64,000 nt of DNA from Paraburkholderia fungorum. GTDB lineage: Bacteria > Pseudomonadota > Gammaproteobacteria > Burkholderiales > Burkholderiaceae. The notes under the pieces were generated by a model. It worked only from the letters and a program-made list of their open reading frames with translations. It was not told where the DNA came from and ran no database searches. The stretch lies in the NCBI RefSeq assembly GCF_902833645.1, contig NZ_CADFGE010000001.1, positions 1,178,001 to 1,242,000 on the forward strand. Reading direction: 5' to 3'. Below are positions 37,250-46,486 of the stretch, in pieces (the first letter of the stretch is position 1; every line of letters begins with the position of its first letter). Made by a program: the position numbers and the translations under genes.

Positions 37250-39687
37250 CGGACGACCCGCGCCGCCCGTCGCTGATCGATCTCTTCCGCGAGGAAGCGC
37301 GGACCCAGGCGCGCGTGCTCAACGACGGCCTGCTTGCCCTCGAACGCGCGCCGCGCGATGCCGCCGCGCTCGAGGCCTGCATGCGCGCGGCGCATTCGCT
37401 GAAGGGCGCGGCGCGTATCGTCGGCGTGCAGGTGGGCGTCGAACTTGCGCACGCGATGGAGGATTGCTTCGTCGCGGCGCAGGAAGGGCGCGCGTTACTC
37501 GATGCCGCATGGATCGATGAGTTACTGCGCGGTGTCGATATCGTTGCGCGCATCGGCAATGACGAGGATGAATCGGCACGTGACGCGGTGAGTGCGTGCG
37601 TCGCGTCGTTGCAAGCGCGTATGGCCGGTATCGTGCCGCACGGCGCGGCGATGCGGCGGGAAGGGCTGCCGCAGGCCGCTGCTGCGCCAACCGCGAATCC
37701 TGCTCGCGTCGCCGGATCTATGTCCGGCGCGGCCACGGAACCGCAAGCCGCATCTACCGACGCGGCCCATGACGCAGACGCCGCCTTCAATCTGCTCGCC
37801 AGCGCTCTGCGCGCCGAAGCCACACCAACACCGGCCACGTCAGCCGGCACGACAGCTAATCCGTGGGCGGCCGATTCCACCAGCGCGCCTGCCTCAAGCG
37901 CCTTCGGTTCAGCCGGAACAAGCCGCCTGACGACCGACCCCGGCCGCATGCTGCGCGTACGCGCCGACAACCTCGACCGGCTCCTCTCGCTATCCGGCGA
38001 ATCGCTGGTCGAATCGCGCTGGCTCAAACCCTTCGCGCAATCGATGCTGCGCGTCAAGCGTGTCCAACGTGACGGCTCGCGTGCGCTGGATCAGTTGCAC
38101 GAAGCACTTGCCGATCTGAAGCTCGATCCGCGCACACACGCCACGCTCGAAGAATTGCGCCGCCTCACCGCAGAATCGCAGCATCTGCTCGCCGAGCGCC
38201 TGGCCGATCTGGAGAGCTTCGACCGCCGCTCGACGCATCTGTCGCAACAGCTTTACGATGCCGCGCTGCAATGCCGGATGCGCCCTTTCGGCGACGGCAC
38301 CGGCGGTCTGGCGCGCATGGTGCGCGACGTCGCGCGCTCGCTTGGCAAGAAGGTGCGCTGGCAACTGGTGGGCGAATCGACTCAGGTGGATCGCGACATC
38401 CTCGATCTCCTCGAAGCGCCGCTCGGCCACCTGCTGCGCAACGCGATCGACCACGGTATCGAAACACCGGCAATTCGTCTCGCGCGCGGCAAGTCCGAAG
38501 AAGGCACGCTCACGCTCGACGCGCGCCATACCGCCGGCTCGCTGCTCATCACCGTCACCGACGACGGTGCGGGCATCGACCTCGAGGCCTTGCGAGCCTC
38601 GATCGTGCGCAAAAAACTGGCGAGCGCCGACACCGCCGCGCGCCTGTCCGAAGCCGAACTACTCGAATTCCTCTTCCTGCCCGGCTTTTCGTTGCGCGAC
38701 CAGGTCACCGAGGTCTCGGGCCGTGGCGTCGGACTCGATGCGGTGTACGACGTCGTCAAGCGCGTGCGCGGCACGGTGCGCATCACGCACGAACCCGGCC
38801 TCGGCACGCGCGTGCAGTTGCAGTTGCCGCTGACGCTTTCGGTGATCCGCAGCCTGCTCGTCGAAGTCGCGGGCGAGCCGTACGCCGTGCCGCTCGCGCA
38901 TGTCAACCGCACGCTGCACGTGAGCCGCACGGAGATCGAACTGCTCGAAGGCCATCAGCACATTGCCTTCGACGGCCGCCGCATCGGCGTCGTCACCGCG
39001 CATCAGATTCTCGATACGGCGCCACCCGTCAACGAAGCCGAACCCGTCAGCCTGATCGTGATCGGCGACGGCGAGAAAACCTACGGCGTGGTGGTCGACC
39101 GTTTTCTCGGCGAACGGATGCTGGTCGTGCAGCCGCTCGATCCACGTCTCGGCAAGATCAGGAACATCACCGCCGGCGCGTTGATGGAGAACGGCGACCC
39201 GGTGCTGATCGCGGATGTCGACGACTGGCTGCGCTCGGTCGAGAAACTCGTGGCGGGCGGCGATCTGAAACACACGCAGCACGGCGCCGCCCTCGCCGCC
39301 CGGCGCGTCACCCGGCGCGTGCTGGTGGTCGACGATTCGCTCACCGTGCGCGAACTCGAACGCAAACTGCTCGCCACACGCGGCTACGACGTGACGATCG
39401 CCGTCGACGGCATGGACGGCTGGAACGCGGTGCGCAGCGAGCGCTTCGACCTTGTGATTACCGATATCGACATGCCGAGAATGGACGGCATCGAACTCGT
39501 CACGCTCATCAAGCGCGACCCGCACCTGCAGGCCCTGCCGGTGATGATCGTGTCGTACAAGGATCGTGAAGAGGACCGCCGCGCCGGCCTGAACGCGGGC
39601 GCGGATTACTATCTCGCGAAAGGCAGCTTCCACGACGAAGCATTGCTCGACGCAGTGCGCGATCTGATCGGCGAAGCTTACGGTTAA
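37246..39687 (+). CDS. wspE: CheA-REC hybrid histidine kinase WspE
   Basis: An 813-aa hybrid kinase. The N-terminal Hpt domain has the phospho-acceptor His50 in AAHSLKGAARI. The dimerisation and ATPase region has the N box LLRNAIDHGIE and G boxes DDGAGIDLEAL and VSGRGVGLDAVYDVV. The CheW-like domain (QLPLTLSVIRSLLVEVAGEPYAVPL) is followed by a C-terminal receiver with Asp740 (LVITDIDMPRMDG). WspE phosphorylates WspR and WspF. The start at 37246 overlaps wspD by 4 bp; the longer in-frame ORF upstream is a shadow of wspD. Confidence 0.95.
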   Translation: MTDDPRRPSLIDLFREEARTQARVLNDGLLALERAPRDAAALEACMRAAHSLKGAARIVGVQVGVELAHAMEDCFVAAQEGRALLDAAWIDELLRGVDIVARIGNDEDESARDAVSACVASLQARMAGIVPHGAAMRREGLPQAAAAPTANPARVAGSMSGAATEPQAASTDAAHDADAAFNLLASALRAEATPTPATSAGTTANPWAADSTSAPASSAFGSAGTSRLTTDPGRMLRVRADNLDRLLSLSGESLVESRWLKPFAQSMLRVKRVQRDGSRALDQLHEALADLKLDPRTHATLEELRRLTAESQHLLAERLADLESFDRRSTHLSQQLYDAALQCRMRPFGDGTGGLARMVRDVARSLGKKVRWQLVGESTQVDRDILDLLEAPLGHLLRNAIDHGIETPAIRLARGKSEEGTLTLDARHTAGSLLITVTDDGAGIDLEALRASIVRKKLASADTAARLSEAELLEFLFLPGFSLRDQVTEVSGRGVGLDAVYDVVKRVRGTVRITHEPGLGTRVQLQLPLTLSVIRSLLVEVAGEPYAVPLAHVNRTLHVSRTEIELLEGHQHIAFDGRRIGVVTAHQILDTAPPVNEAEPVSLIVIGDGEKTYGVVVDRFLGERMLVVQPLDPRLGKIRNITAGALMENGDPVLIADVDDWLRSVEKLVAGGDLKHTQHGAALAARRVTRRVLVVDDSLTVRELERKLLATRGYDVTIAVDGMDGWNAVRSERFDLVITDIDMPRMDGIELVTLIKRDPHLQALPVMIVSYKDREEDRRAGLNAGADYYLAKGSFHDEALLDAVRDLIGEAYG

Positions 39688-39704
39688 ACCCACGGGTAAA
39701 ACGG

Positions 39705-40721
39705 ATGAAAATCGGAATCGTCAATGACCTGCCCCTTGCCGTCGAAGCGCTGCGCCGCGCACTGGCCGCACGCCACGACTACGAGGTGCTGTGGGTCGCG
39801 CAGGACGGCCAGCAGGCCGTCGATTTCTGCGCCGCACAGCGGCCCGACATCGTGCTGATGGATCTCGTGATGCCGAACGTCGACGGGATCGAGGCCACGC
39901 GCCGGATTATGGCGAAGGCGCCGTGCGCGATCCTGATCGTAACCGTCGACGTAGGCGCGAACGCGTGGCGCGTCTATGAAGCAATGGGCGCGGGCGCGCT
40001 CGACGCCGTGGACACGCCCTCGCTGAGCGGCCCGGACGCGCACAGGAGCATCGCCACCCTGATCGCGAAGATCGACCGCATCGCCGCGCTGGTCGCGGAA
40101 CGCAACGCGCCTGGCACTGCCGCTGCGGCGGATACGAAAAGCGTGACCAATCGCGACACGCCGCTGGTCGCAATCGGCGCCTCGGCGGGCGGCCCGGCGG
40201 CGCTCGCCACCCTGCTCGGCGGTTTGCCGAAGGATTTCCCGGCGGCCATCGTGATCGTCCAGCACGTCGACGCGGCGTTCGCCGCCGGTATGGCCGACTG
40301 GCTGAACCAGCAGTCGGCCCTGCCGGTGCGGATCGCGAACGAAGGCGACCGGCCGCAAGCCGGCGTCGCGCTGCTCGCCGCCACCGACGATCATCTGCAC
40401 CTGAAATTGCCCAGCGTGCTCGGCTATACGAACGTGCCGGCCGAAACGCCCTACCGGCCTTCCGTCGACGTGTTCTTTCATAGCGTGGTGGCCCGCTGGC
40501 CGGCGCGCGCGATTGGCGTCCTGCTGACTGGCATGGGCCGCGACGGCGCGATCGGGCTCAAGGCGATGCGCACCAAGGGCTACCACACGATTGCGCAGGA
40601 CGAGGCGACCTGCGCCGTATACGGCATGCCAAAGGCGGCCGCGGCACTCGATGCCGCCGCCGCGATCCTGCCCCTGCCCCGTATCGCCGCGGCGCTAGCC
40701 GCCGCCATCGGCGCGGGCTAA
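39705..40721 (+). CDS. wspF: CheB-type methylesterase WspF
   Basis: A 338-aa response-regulator methylesterase. The receiver domain has Asp53 (IVLMDLVMPNVDGIEATRRIM). The catalytic domain has the Ser in GASAGGPAAL, His in VIVQHVD and Asp in GMGRDGAIGLKAM. It removes methyl groups from WspA and damps the signal; loss of wspF in relatives locks the pathway on and gives wrinkly, high cyclic di-GMP colonies. All catalytic residues are intact here. It follows wspE by 17 bp. Confidence 0.95.
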   Translation: MKIGIVNDLPLAVEALRRALAARHDYEVLWVAQDGQQAVDFCAAQRPDIVLMDLVMPNVDGIEATRRIMAKAPCAILIVTVDVGANAWRVYEAMGAGALDAVDTPSLSGPDAHRSIATLIAKIDRIAALVAERNAPGTAAAADTKSVTNRDTPLVAIGASAGGPAALATLLGGLPKDFPAAIVIVQHVDAAFAAGMADWLNQQSALPVRIANEGDRPQAGVALLAATDDHLHLKLPSVLGYTNVPAETPYRPSVDVFFHSVVARWPARAIGVLLTGMGRDGAIGLKAMRTKGYHTIAQDEATCAVYGMPKAAAALDAAAAILPLPRIAAALAAAIGAG

Positions 40722-40792
40722 GGCAGGGCAGGCACGCACTAGCCACAGACTAGCTCGCTAAGACTCACTGACACTCATTCTGGCTGACCAAC

Positions 40793-41902
40793 ATGGACAC
40801 TTCCAAACCGTATCAGAACGCTACCGCGCCGGACGCCGCAGAACACGACGCGAACGCGCAGGCGTACGCGATGGACGCGCCCAACAGCGCCATCGACGAC
40901 GCGTTAGCCCGCATCCTCGATAGCCCGTCTGCCGCCGAATGCCCGATCATGGTGCTGCTGGTCGACGATCAGGCGATCATCGCCGAGGCGGTCCGCCAGG
41001 CGCTGGCTGACGAAGGAAGCGTCGATTTTCACTACTGCGCGTCGCCTGAAGATGCGCTGCGCTGCGCGGAGGAAACCCGCGCGACGGTGATCCTGCAAGA
41101 CCTCGTCATGCCCGGCACCGACGGCCTCACGCTCGTGCGGCAGTACCGGCAAAATCCGGCCACGCGCGATATTCCGATCATCGTGCTGTCGACCAAAGAG
41201 GAGCCGCTGGTGAAAAGCGCCGCCTTCGCAGCGGGCGCCAACGACTATCTGGTGAAGTTGCCGGATCGCATCGAGCTGATCGCGCGGATTCGCTATCACT
41301 CGCGCTCGTATCTGAACCTGCTGCAGCGCGACGAAGCCTATCGGGCGCTGCGCCAGTCGCAACAGCAGTTGCTCGCGACCAATCTGGAACTGCAGCGGCT
41401 CACACATTCGGACGGCTTGACGGGTTTGTCGAATCGCCGTTACCTCGATGAGTACCTGACCGCCGAGTGGCGTCGCGGCACGCGCGACAAAACCGGCCTC
41501 GGTTTCCTGATGATCGATGTGGATAACTTCAAGGCCTACAACGATACCTATGGGCACGTCGCCGGCGACGAAGTGCTCAAACGCGTCGCGCAAACCATCG
41601 AGTCATGCCTTGGACGCGCGCCCGATCTCGCGGCGCGCTTCGGCGGTGAAGAGTTTGCGGTGGTGTTGCCGGGCGCGTCGTCGGGTGGCTTGCGGCTGCT
41701 CGCCGAGAAAATTCGCTTGGCCATCGAAGGGCTCGGCATTGCGCATGCCGGGTCCGCGAGCGGCGTCGTGACGATCAGCGTCGGCGCGGCGGCCATCGTG
41801 CCGTCCGCCGCCGAACCGGTGACGACGCTGATCGAAGCCGCCGACGTCGGGCTGTACCGGGCGAAGCGGGACGGGAAGAATCAGGTCGCGGTGACTCGCT
41901 GA
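40793..41902 (+). CDS. wspR: Diguanylate cyclase response regulator WspR
   Basis: A 369-aa output protein of the Wsp pathway making cyclic di-GMP. It has an N-terminal extension of about 50 residues, then a receiver domain with Asp103 (ATVILQDLVMPGTDG), a connecting helix, and a GGDEF domain with active-site GGEEF (ARFGGEEFAVVLPG). Five residues before it is RAPD, a standard RxxD product-inhibition site. The enzyme is thus expected to be active and feedback-controlled. It starts 71 bp after wspF. Confidence 0.95.
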   Translation: MDTSKPYQNATAPDAAEHDANAQAYAMDAPNSAIDDALARILDSPSAAECPIMVLLVDDQAIIAEAVRQALADEGSVDFHYCASPEDALRCAEETRATVILQDLVMPGTDGLTLVRQYRQNPATRDIPIIVLSTKEEPLVKSAAFAAGANDYLVKLPDRIELIARIRYHSRSYLNLLQRDEAYRALRQSQQQLLATNLELQRLTHSDGLTGLSNRRYLDEYLTAEWRRGTRDKTGLGFLMIDVDNFKAYNDTYGHVAGDEVLKRVAQTIESCLGRAPDLAARFGGEEFAVVLPGASSGGLRLLAEKIRLAIEGLGIAHAGSASGVVTISVGAAAIVPSAAEPVTTLIEAADVGLYRAKRDGKNQVAVTR

Positions 41903-42030
41903 TTGCCGGCTGGCGCCAGCGGCCCAAGAACGGGGACAGAGACGGATTCGGCGTGCTGTAACAGAGGTAGTGGACAATATCGTCGACTGCATCCCATGCT
42001 TGAACCCTACGGCAACCAAAAGGACGCGTG

Positions 42031-42501
42031 ATGAGCTACGACGACAGCAACCCCTTCGCGAAGATTCTGCGCGGCGAACTCCCCTGCATCAAGGTGGCGG
42101 AAAGCGACGCCGCGCTGGCGTTCATGGACTTGATGCCGCAAGCCGACGGCCACATGCTGGTCGTGCCGAAGGAAGCGGCGGTTGAGATTTTCGACTTGTC
42201 GGACGCCTCGACGGTAGCCTGTATGCGCATGGCGCAGAAGCTCGCCATCGCGGTGCGCGCGGCCTTGCGCCCTGACGGCGTATCCATCGGACAGTTCAAC
42301 GGCGCCGCAGCAGGACAAACGGTGCCGCACGTTCATTTTCACGTGATCCCGCGCTGGGAAGGACAGCCGCTGCGCATGCATGCGCGCGAAGTTGCCGACG
42401 CGGCCACGCTCGAAGCCTTGGCCATGCGCATTCGCAACCATTGGCGCGCACCAGCCGACGCCACCGGCGGCCCGGACGACCGAACTGGTCATGCCCCGTA
42501 A
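42031..42501 (+). CDS. HIT-family nucleotide hydrolase
   Basis: A 156-aa histidine-triad protein. Motifs are ELPCIKVAESDAALAFMDL at the N-terminus, GHMLVVPKEA, then QFNGAAAGQTVPHVHFHVIPR with the HxHxH triad. HIT enzymes hydrolyse nucleotide conjugates such as AMP-lysine or dinucleoside polyphosphates; the substrate here is unknown. The ATG at 42031 directly follows an in-frame GTG. It is a single gene between wspR and a hairpin-rich 3' region. Confidence 0.93.
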   Translation: MSYDDSNPFAKILRGELPCIKVAESDAALAFMDLMPQADGHMLVVPKEAAVEIFDLSDASTVACMRMAQKLAIAVRAALRPDGVSIGQFNGAAAGQTVPHVHFHVIPRWEGQPLRMHAREVADAATLEALAMRIRNHWRAPADATGGPDDRTGHAP

Positions 42502-42642
42502 TATGTGTAATGGCTCGTGAAACCAGCCGCACGCACGGTGCGGCTAGACTGGAGTCTGCCTTGTACCCACAGGGCAATTGAGTGTGGATCTCTTTTCAGC
42601 CTGCCCGAAACGGCAGGCTTTTTTATTTGCGGGTCCAATCGC
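42502..42642 (+). terminator. 3' region of the HIT gene with two hairpins and terminator
   Basis: An AGCCGCAC-GCACG-GTGCGGCT hairpin lies near 42528-42548. A stronger stem AGCCTGCC-CGAAAC-GGCAGGCT at 42598-42619 is followed by five T, which ends transcription. The 50 bases between could belong to an mRNA-derived RNA, but no own promoter is evident. Confidence 0.75.
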
Positions 42643-42822
42643 TCAAAGCCGATGCCGCGCGCGCCGCAGCGGATGCCGCCAGTCGATACGCCGCGGTTTC
42701 GCGGGCATGGGCTGCATGTCGTGCAAATGCCGATGCTCCTGCCACAATTCGTCGGAGAAAAGAAACGCGACGATAAGTAGCGGGATGACCAGAAAGGCGC
42801 CTAATATCAAGTGCTCGATCAC
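42643..42822 (-). CDS. Small membrane protein (59 aa, GTG start)
   Basis: Starts with GTG at 42822, preceded by GGAGG at six bases. The product is MIEHLILGAFLVIPLLIVAF and 39 more residues: one hydrophobic helix, then LFSDELWQEHRHLHDMQPMP and a strongly basic Arg/His-rich tail. No family is recognised. The excellent ribosome site and the helix-plus-basic-tail design make it likely to be real although it is shorter than usual cut-offs. It converges on the HIT gene terminator. Confidence 0.6.
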   Translation of the reverse strand: MIEHLILGAFLVIPLLIVAFLFSDELWQEHRHLHDMQPMPAKPRRIDWRHPLRRARHRL

Positions 42823-43120
42823 GGTAGCCTCCGTCGCAAGAGCCTGATTTCATTGTAGAGCACCGCATGTGCCCATACGGTGCCAGGCCCCTCACAAATT
42901 TGCGATAACGCGCGAAAAAGTGGCCTGCGACAACGCGCCGCCCCACCCTCGCCGAACCCGCGCGGCACCTCGCGCCTTACGAGAACGGCTTGCGCAAGCG
43001 TCAGGCCTTGTAAGAACTCCCCGCACCGAGCCCTGACTAACAGGAAACGCGAGCCCGGCTCTCACCTTGGGCTTGCGCGCACAACCCAATAATTCACCAA
43101 TAATTCTCAAGGGGAATCCA

Positions 43121-43663
43121 ATGACTATCGAACGCAGCAGCGAACTCACCCTGCGGCCGCTCGAGCGCACCGATCTGCGCTTCGTTCACGAAGTGAACAA
43201 CAACGCAAAAATCATGCGTTACTGGTTCGAGGAACCGTATGAAACGTTCTCCGAGTTGACCCAGTTGTATGACCAGCACGTGCACGATCTGCGCGAGCGC
43301 CGCTTCGTGGCGATCGACAACGAAGGTCAAACCGTTGGCGTAGTCGAACTGATCGAGCTCGACTACATCCATCGGCGCGGAGAATTTCAGATCATCATCG
43401 CGCCCCATGCGCAAGGACGCGGCTATGCCACTGTCGCCACCCAGCTCGCGATCGACTACGCGTTTTCGGTGCTGAACCTGCGCAAGGTCTACCTGATCGT
43501 CGACAAGTCGAATACCGCTGCCATCCACGTTTATGAAAAGTGCGGTTTCAGGCACGAGGCCGAGTTAATCGAGGAATTTTTCGGTAACGGCCGCTATCAC
43601 AATGCATTACGCATGTGCATGTTCCAGTCTGAGTTCTTCAAGACCGGTCAGCACGACGAGTAA
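43121..43663 (+). CDS. speG: Spermidine N(1)-acetyltransferase
   Basis: A 180-aa GNAT enzyme very similar to E. coli Spe[60 protein letters not shown] (acetyl-CoA binding) and [19 protein letters not shown]. It acetylates spermidine and spermine with acetyl-CoA to limit polyamine toxicity. I start at 43121 with AAGGGGA upstream; the in-frame ATG at 43067 adds a non-conserved 18 residues. Confidence 0.95.
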   Translation: MTIERSSELTLRPLERTDLRFVHEVNNNAKIMRYWFEEPYETFSELTQLYDQHVHDLRERRFVAIDNEGQTVGVVELIELDYIHRRGEFQIIIAPHAQGRGYATVATQLAIDYAFSVLNLRKVYLIVDKSNTAAIHVYEKCGFRHEAELIEEFFGNGRYHNALRMCMFQSEFFKTGQHDE

Positions 43664-44104
43664 GCTCCCCATGCAGCCACGTGCGTCATGCGGCAACGCA
43701 TAACGCACCTGGCACCGTTTATCTTCTGTACGTACACCGTTATTTCGTGTTTTTTGATTAGTCGGGTGAATGACTTTGTGTGCAATGCACCAAGTGCGCC
43801 CTCTGATTGTATTAATTCGCTTAATTGGCGCCTCTCGTTTACGCCAATACGTACCGCAAAGCTTTACTGGCTAAAGCGCTGCGCCCCACCCGTCTTTTAG
43901 TTATCCGTTTCAATCCGCCCGATTTAAGTGCCTGCCCAAGGTTTAAGCAGGTGCGACAGGTGGTGCGACAATTCGCCGCTGTTGCGACCGCACACAAGAT
44001 GTGCTTGTCGTTCTCTCGCGTTCTCCTAAAGTGCAAGGTGCGGGTTCGACGTTAAAGTTAAATACATAGCTAACCTGAGTATTCAACCCGCACCGGAGGA
44101 AAAT
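43664..44104. other. AT-richer intergenic region
   Basis: A 441-bp stretch without a supported gene. It has noticeably lower GC than its neighbours (43720-43850). The last 60 bases, ending in GGAGGAAAATATG, carry the ribosome site of the next gene. A small unidentified RNA or decayed gene cannot be excluded. Confidence 0.5.
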
Positions 44105-44443
44105 ATGAAAACGCGAATCGCCCTTGTTTTCGCCATTGCGGGATTGGCTGCCGCTTCTGTTCAGGCGCAAGACGTAATGGTCAAGCCACAGCAAACCATC
44201 CAGTTCAAGGCCAACGCGTACGGCTGTCTGTCGAAGGATAAGCTCGACGCCGCCGATGTCCACGCGCAAGCCGGTGAACAGCAAAAGATGCAGGAATTCT
44301 TCTCCGGATATCAGTGTGTTTCCACGCCAGAAAACTCGAATTTCCGGGTGGTTCGCGTAGTCGGCCATGATGTCGAATTCGTCAATGCCGCCAATAGCGA
44401 TACCCAGGGCCTGTGGGCAAACGATCGATTCATTAAACAATAA
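44105..44443 (+). CDS. Small secreted protein of unknown function
   Basis: A 112-aa protein with a clear signal peptide (MKTRIALVFAIAGLAAASVQA, cleavage before QDV). The mature part of about 91 residues has two cysteines (YGCLSKDKLD and SGYQCVS) that may form a disulfide, and ends WANDRFIKQ. The ribosome site GGAGG lies seven bases upstream. I recognise no family; a soluble periplasmic protein is likely. It is followed by a run of hairpins. Confidence 0.75.
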   Translation: MKTRIALVFAIAGLAAASVQAQDVMVKPQQTIQFKANAYGCLSKDKLDAADVHAQAGEQQKMQEFFSGYQCVSTPENSNFRVVRVVGHDVEFVNAANSDTQGLWANDRFIKQ

Positions 44444-44464
44444 GCTAAACGCCAACGCTGCGTC

Positions 44465-44578
44465 GAAACCCCAAAGCTTGAAGGGGTTTCAATTAACGCC
44501 AACCCTCCGGCTTTAAAAACCGGAGGGGGTGAACCTGCGAGTTAAAAAACGGCTGGGCGTGATGCCCGGCTGTTTTTT
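44465..44578 (+). terminator. Three tandem hairpins ending in a terminator
   Basis: Stem 1 is GAAACCCC/GGGGTTTC (44465-44490). Stem 2 is CCCTCCGG/CCGGAGGG (about 44510-44527). Stem 3 is CGGCTGGGC-GTGAT-GCCCGGCTG (44550-44572), which pairs fully with two G-U wobbles and is followed by six T. The last is a Rho-independent terminator; the array may form a stable 3' end or a processed small RNA. Confidence 0.7.
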
Positions 44579-44714
44579 ATTGCCGCTCGCCTTTGCGCTC
44601 TTTGCGCTTTGCTTTTATGTGACGCCGAAAAAAACCGATGCGGCTTTCGATCCGCATCGGTAATACGCCTTCTCGCAAAGCGCAGGGAGAAACGCTCAGC
44701 CGTTCAAACGGCGC

Positions 44715-46448
44715 TCAATGCGAATCGCGCGGCACCGGCGCGCCGCTCGACCCGACCAGAAAGTCGAGATCCGCCCCCTGATCCGCTTGCAGCACGTGTT
44801 CGACATAGAGCTTGTAGTAGCCGCGCGCGGGCGGCGCGGGCGGCTGCCACGCGGCGCGGCGGCGCGCGAGTTCTTCGTCGGTAATGTCCAGATGAAGCCG
44901 GCGGGCCTGCACGTCGAGTTCGATCATGTCACCGGTTTGCACGAACGCGAGCGGACCGCCCGCGGCCGCTTCAGGCGACACGTGCAGCACCACCGAGCCA
45001 TATGCCGTGCCGCTCATGCGGCCGTCGGAAATGCGCACCATGTCCGTGATGCCTTTTTGCAGCACCTTCTTCGGCAGCGGCATGTTGCCGACTTCCGCGA
45101 ATCCCGGATAACCCTTTGGCCCCGCCCCCTTGAGCACCATCACGCAATGCTCGTCGATGTCGAGCGAATCGTCGTCGATCTTCGCGTGCAATTCCTCGAT
45201 GTTCTCGAACACCACCGCGCGGCCACGATGTTTCAGCAGATGCGGCGTCGCGGCCGACGGCTTGATTACCGCGCCGTTCGGCGCCAGGTTGCCCTTGAGC
45301 ACCGCAATGCCGGCCTTCGGCTTGAACGGCTCGGCGAAGGTCGTGATGACCTTCTCGTCGTAGTTCGCCGCGCCGCGCACGTTGTCCCAGATCGTCTTGC
45401 CATTCACCGTCAGCGCTTCGCGATGTAGCAGGCCTTGCTCGCCGAGTTGCTTGAGCACAGCCGGCAAACCGCCCGCGTAGTAAAAGTCTTCCATCAGGTA
45501 TTCGCCCGACGGTTGCAGATTCACCAGGCACGGCACGTCCGAACCCAGCTCCCAGTCCTCCAGCGACAACTCGACGCCAATGCGCTTGGCCAGCGCGATC
45601 AGATGCACCACCGCGTTGGTTGAGCCGCCGATCGCGGCATTGGTGCGGATCGCGTTTTCGAACGCCTGACGCGTGAGAATCTTGTCCATCGTCAGATCCT
45701 CGCGAACCATATCGACGATGCGCCGGCCCGCCAGATGCGCGAGCACCTGCCGGCGCGCATCGACCGCGGGAATCGCCGCGTTGTGCGGCAAGCCCATGCC
45801 GAGCGATTCGACCATCGAGGCCATCGTCGACGCCGTGCCCATCGTCATGCAGTGGCCGCGCGAGCGGTTCATGCACGACTCGGCTTCGGTGAATTCCTCC
45901 TGCGTCATCGTGCCGGCGCGCACTTCCTCGGACATCTGCCAGACGCCCGTTCCGGAGCCGATGTTCTTGCCGCGAAACCGTCCGTTGAGCATCGGCCCGC
46001 CCGACACGGCGAGCGCCGGCAGATTGCACGACGCCGCACCCATCAACAGAGCCGGCGTGGTCTTGTCGCAGCCGACCAGCAGAATCACGCCGTCCATCGG
46101 ATTGCCGCGAATCGACTCCTCGACATCCATTGAAGCGAGATTGCGAAACAGCATCGCGGTAGGCCGCAAATTGGTTTCGCCAAGCGACATCACCGGAAAC
46201 TCGAGCGGCAAACCGCCGGCTTCGTGCACGCCTTTTTTCACGTACTCGGCGAGCTCGCGAAAATGCGCGTTGCACGGCGTCAGTTCGGACCACGTATTGC
46301 AGATGCCGATCACTGGGCGTCCGTCGAATTCGTCGTGTGGGATCCCCTGATTTTTCATCCACGAACGATGCAAAAAACCGTCGCGGTCCTTGAGGCCAAA
46401 CCACGCCTGGCTGCGCAGCGGCTTTTTAGTCTGGTTGGAATCAGCCAT
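44715..46448 (-). CDS. IlvD/Edd-family sugar-acid dehydratase, probably L-arabinonate dehydratase
   Basis: A 577-aa iron-sulfur dehydratase starting at 46448 (MADSNQTKKPLRSQAWFGL) with AGGAGA upstream; the longer frame is upstream read-through. Family motifs include ICNTWSELTPCNAHF, GCDKTTPALLMGAASCNLPA, ESCMNRSRGHCMTMGTAST and the C-terminal ISDGRMSGTAYGSVVLHVSPEA. The IlvD/Edd branch with the LRSQAWFG start acts on pentonates and related acids. As it lies in one operon with an arabinose-type importer and an aldehyde dehydrogenase, I infer that it dehydrates L-arabinonate to 2-keto-3-deoxy-L-arabinonate. D-xylonate or similar is an alternative. Confidence 0.85.
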   Translation of the reverse strand: MADSNQTKKPLRSQAWFGLKDRDGFLHRSWMKNQGIPHDEFDGRPVIGICNTWSELTPCNAHFRELAEYVKKGVHEAGGLPLEFPVMSLGETNLRPTAMLFRNLASMDVEESIRGNPMDGVILLVGCDKTTPALLMGAASCNLPALAVSGGPMLNGRFRGKNIGSGTGVWQMSEEVRAGTMTQEEFTEAESCMNRSRGHCMTMGTASTMASMVESLGMGLPHNAAIPAVDARRQVLAHLAGRRIVDMVREDLTMDKILTRQAFENAIRTNAAIGGSTNAVVHLIALAKRIGVELSLEDWELGSDVPCLVNLQPSGEYLMEDFYYAGGLPAVLKQLGEQGLLHREALTVNGKTIWDNVRGAANYDEKVITTFAEPFKPKAGIAVLKGNLAPNGAVIKPSAATPHLLKHRGRAVVFENIEELHAKIDDDSLDIDEHCVMVLKGAGPKGYPGFAEVGNMPLPKKVLQKGITDMVRISDGRMSGTAYGSVVLHVSPEAAAGGPLAFVQTGDMIELDVQARRLHLDITDEELARRRAAWQPPAPPARGYYKLYVEHVLQADQGADLDFLVGSSGAPVPRDSH

Positions 46449-46486
46449 GAAATCTCCTGTTGGCAAGCATGTAGGGCGGGCGCGCG

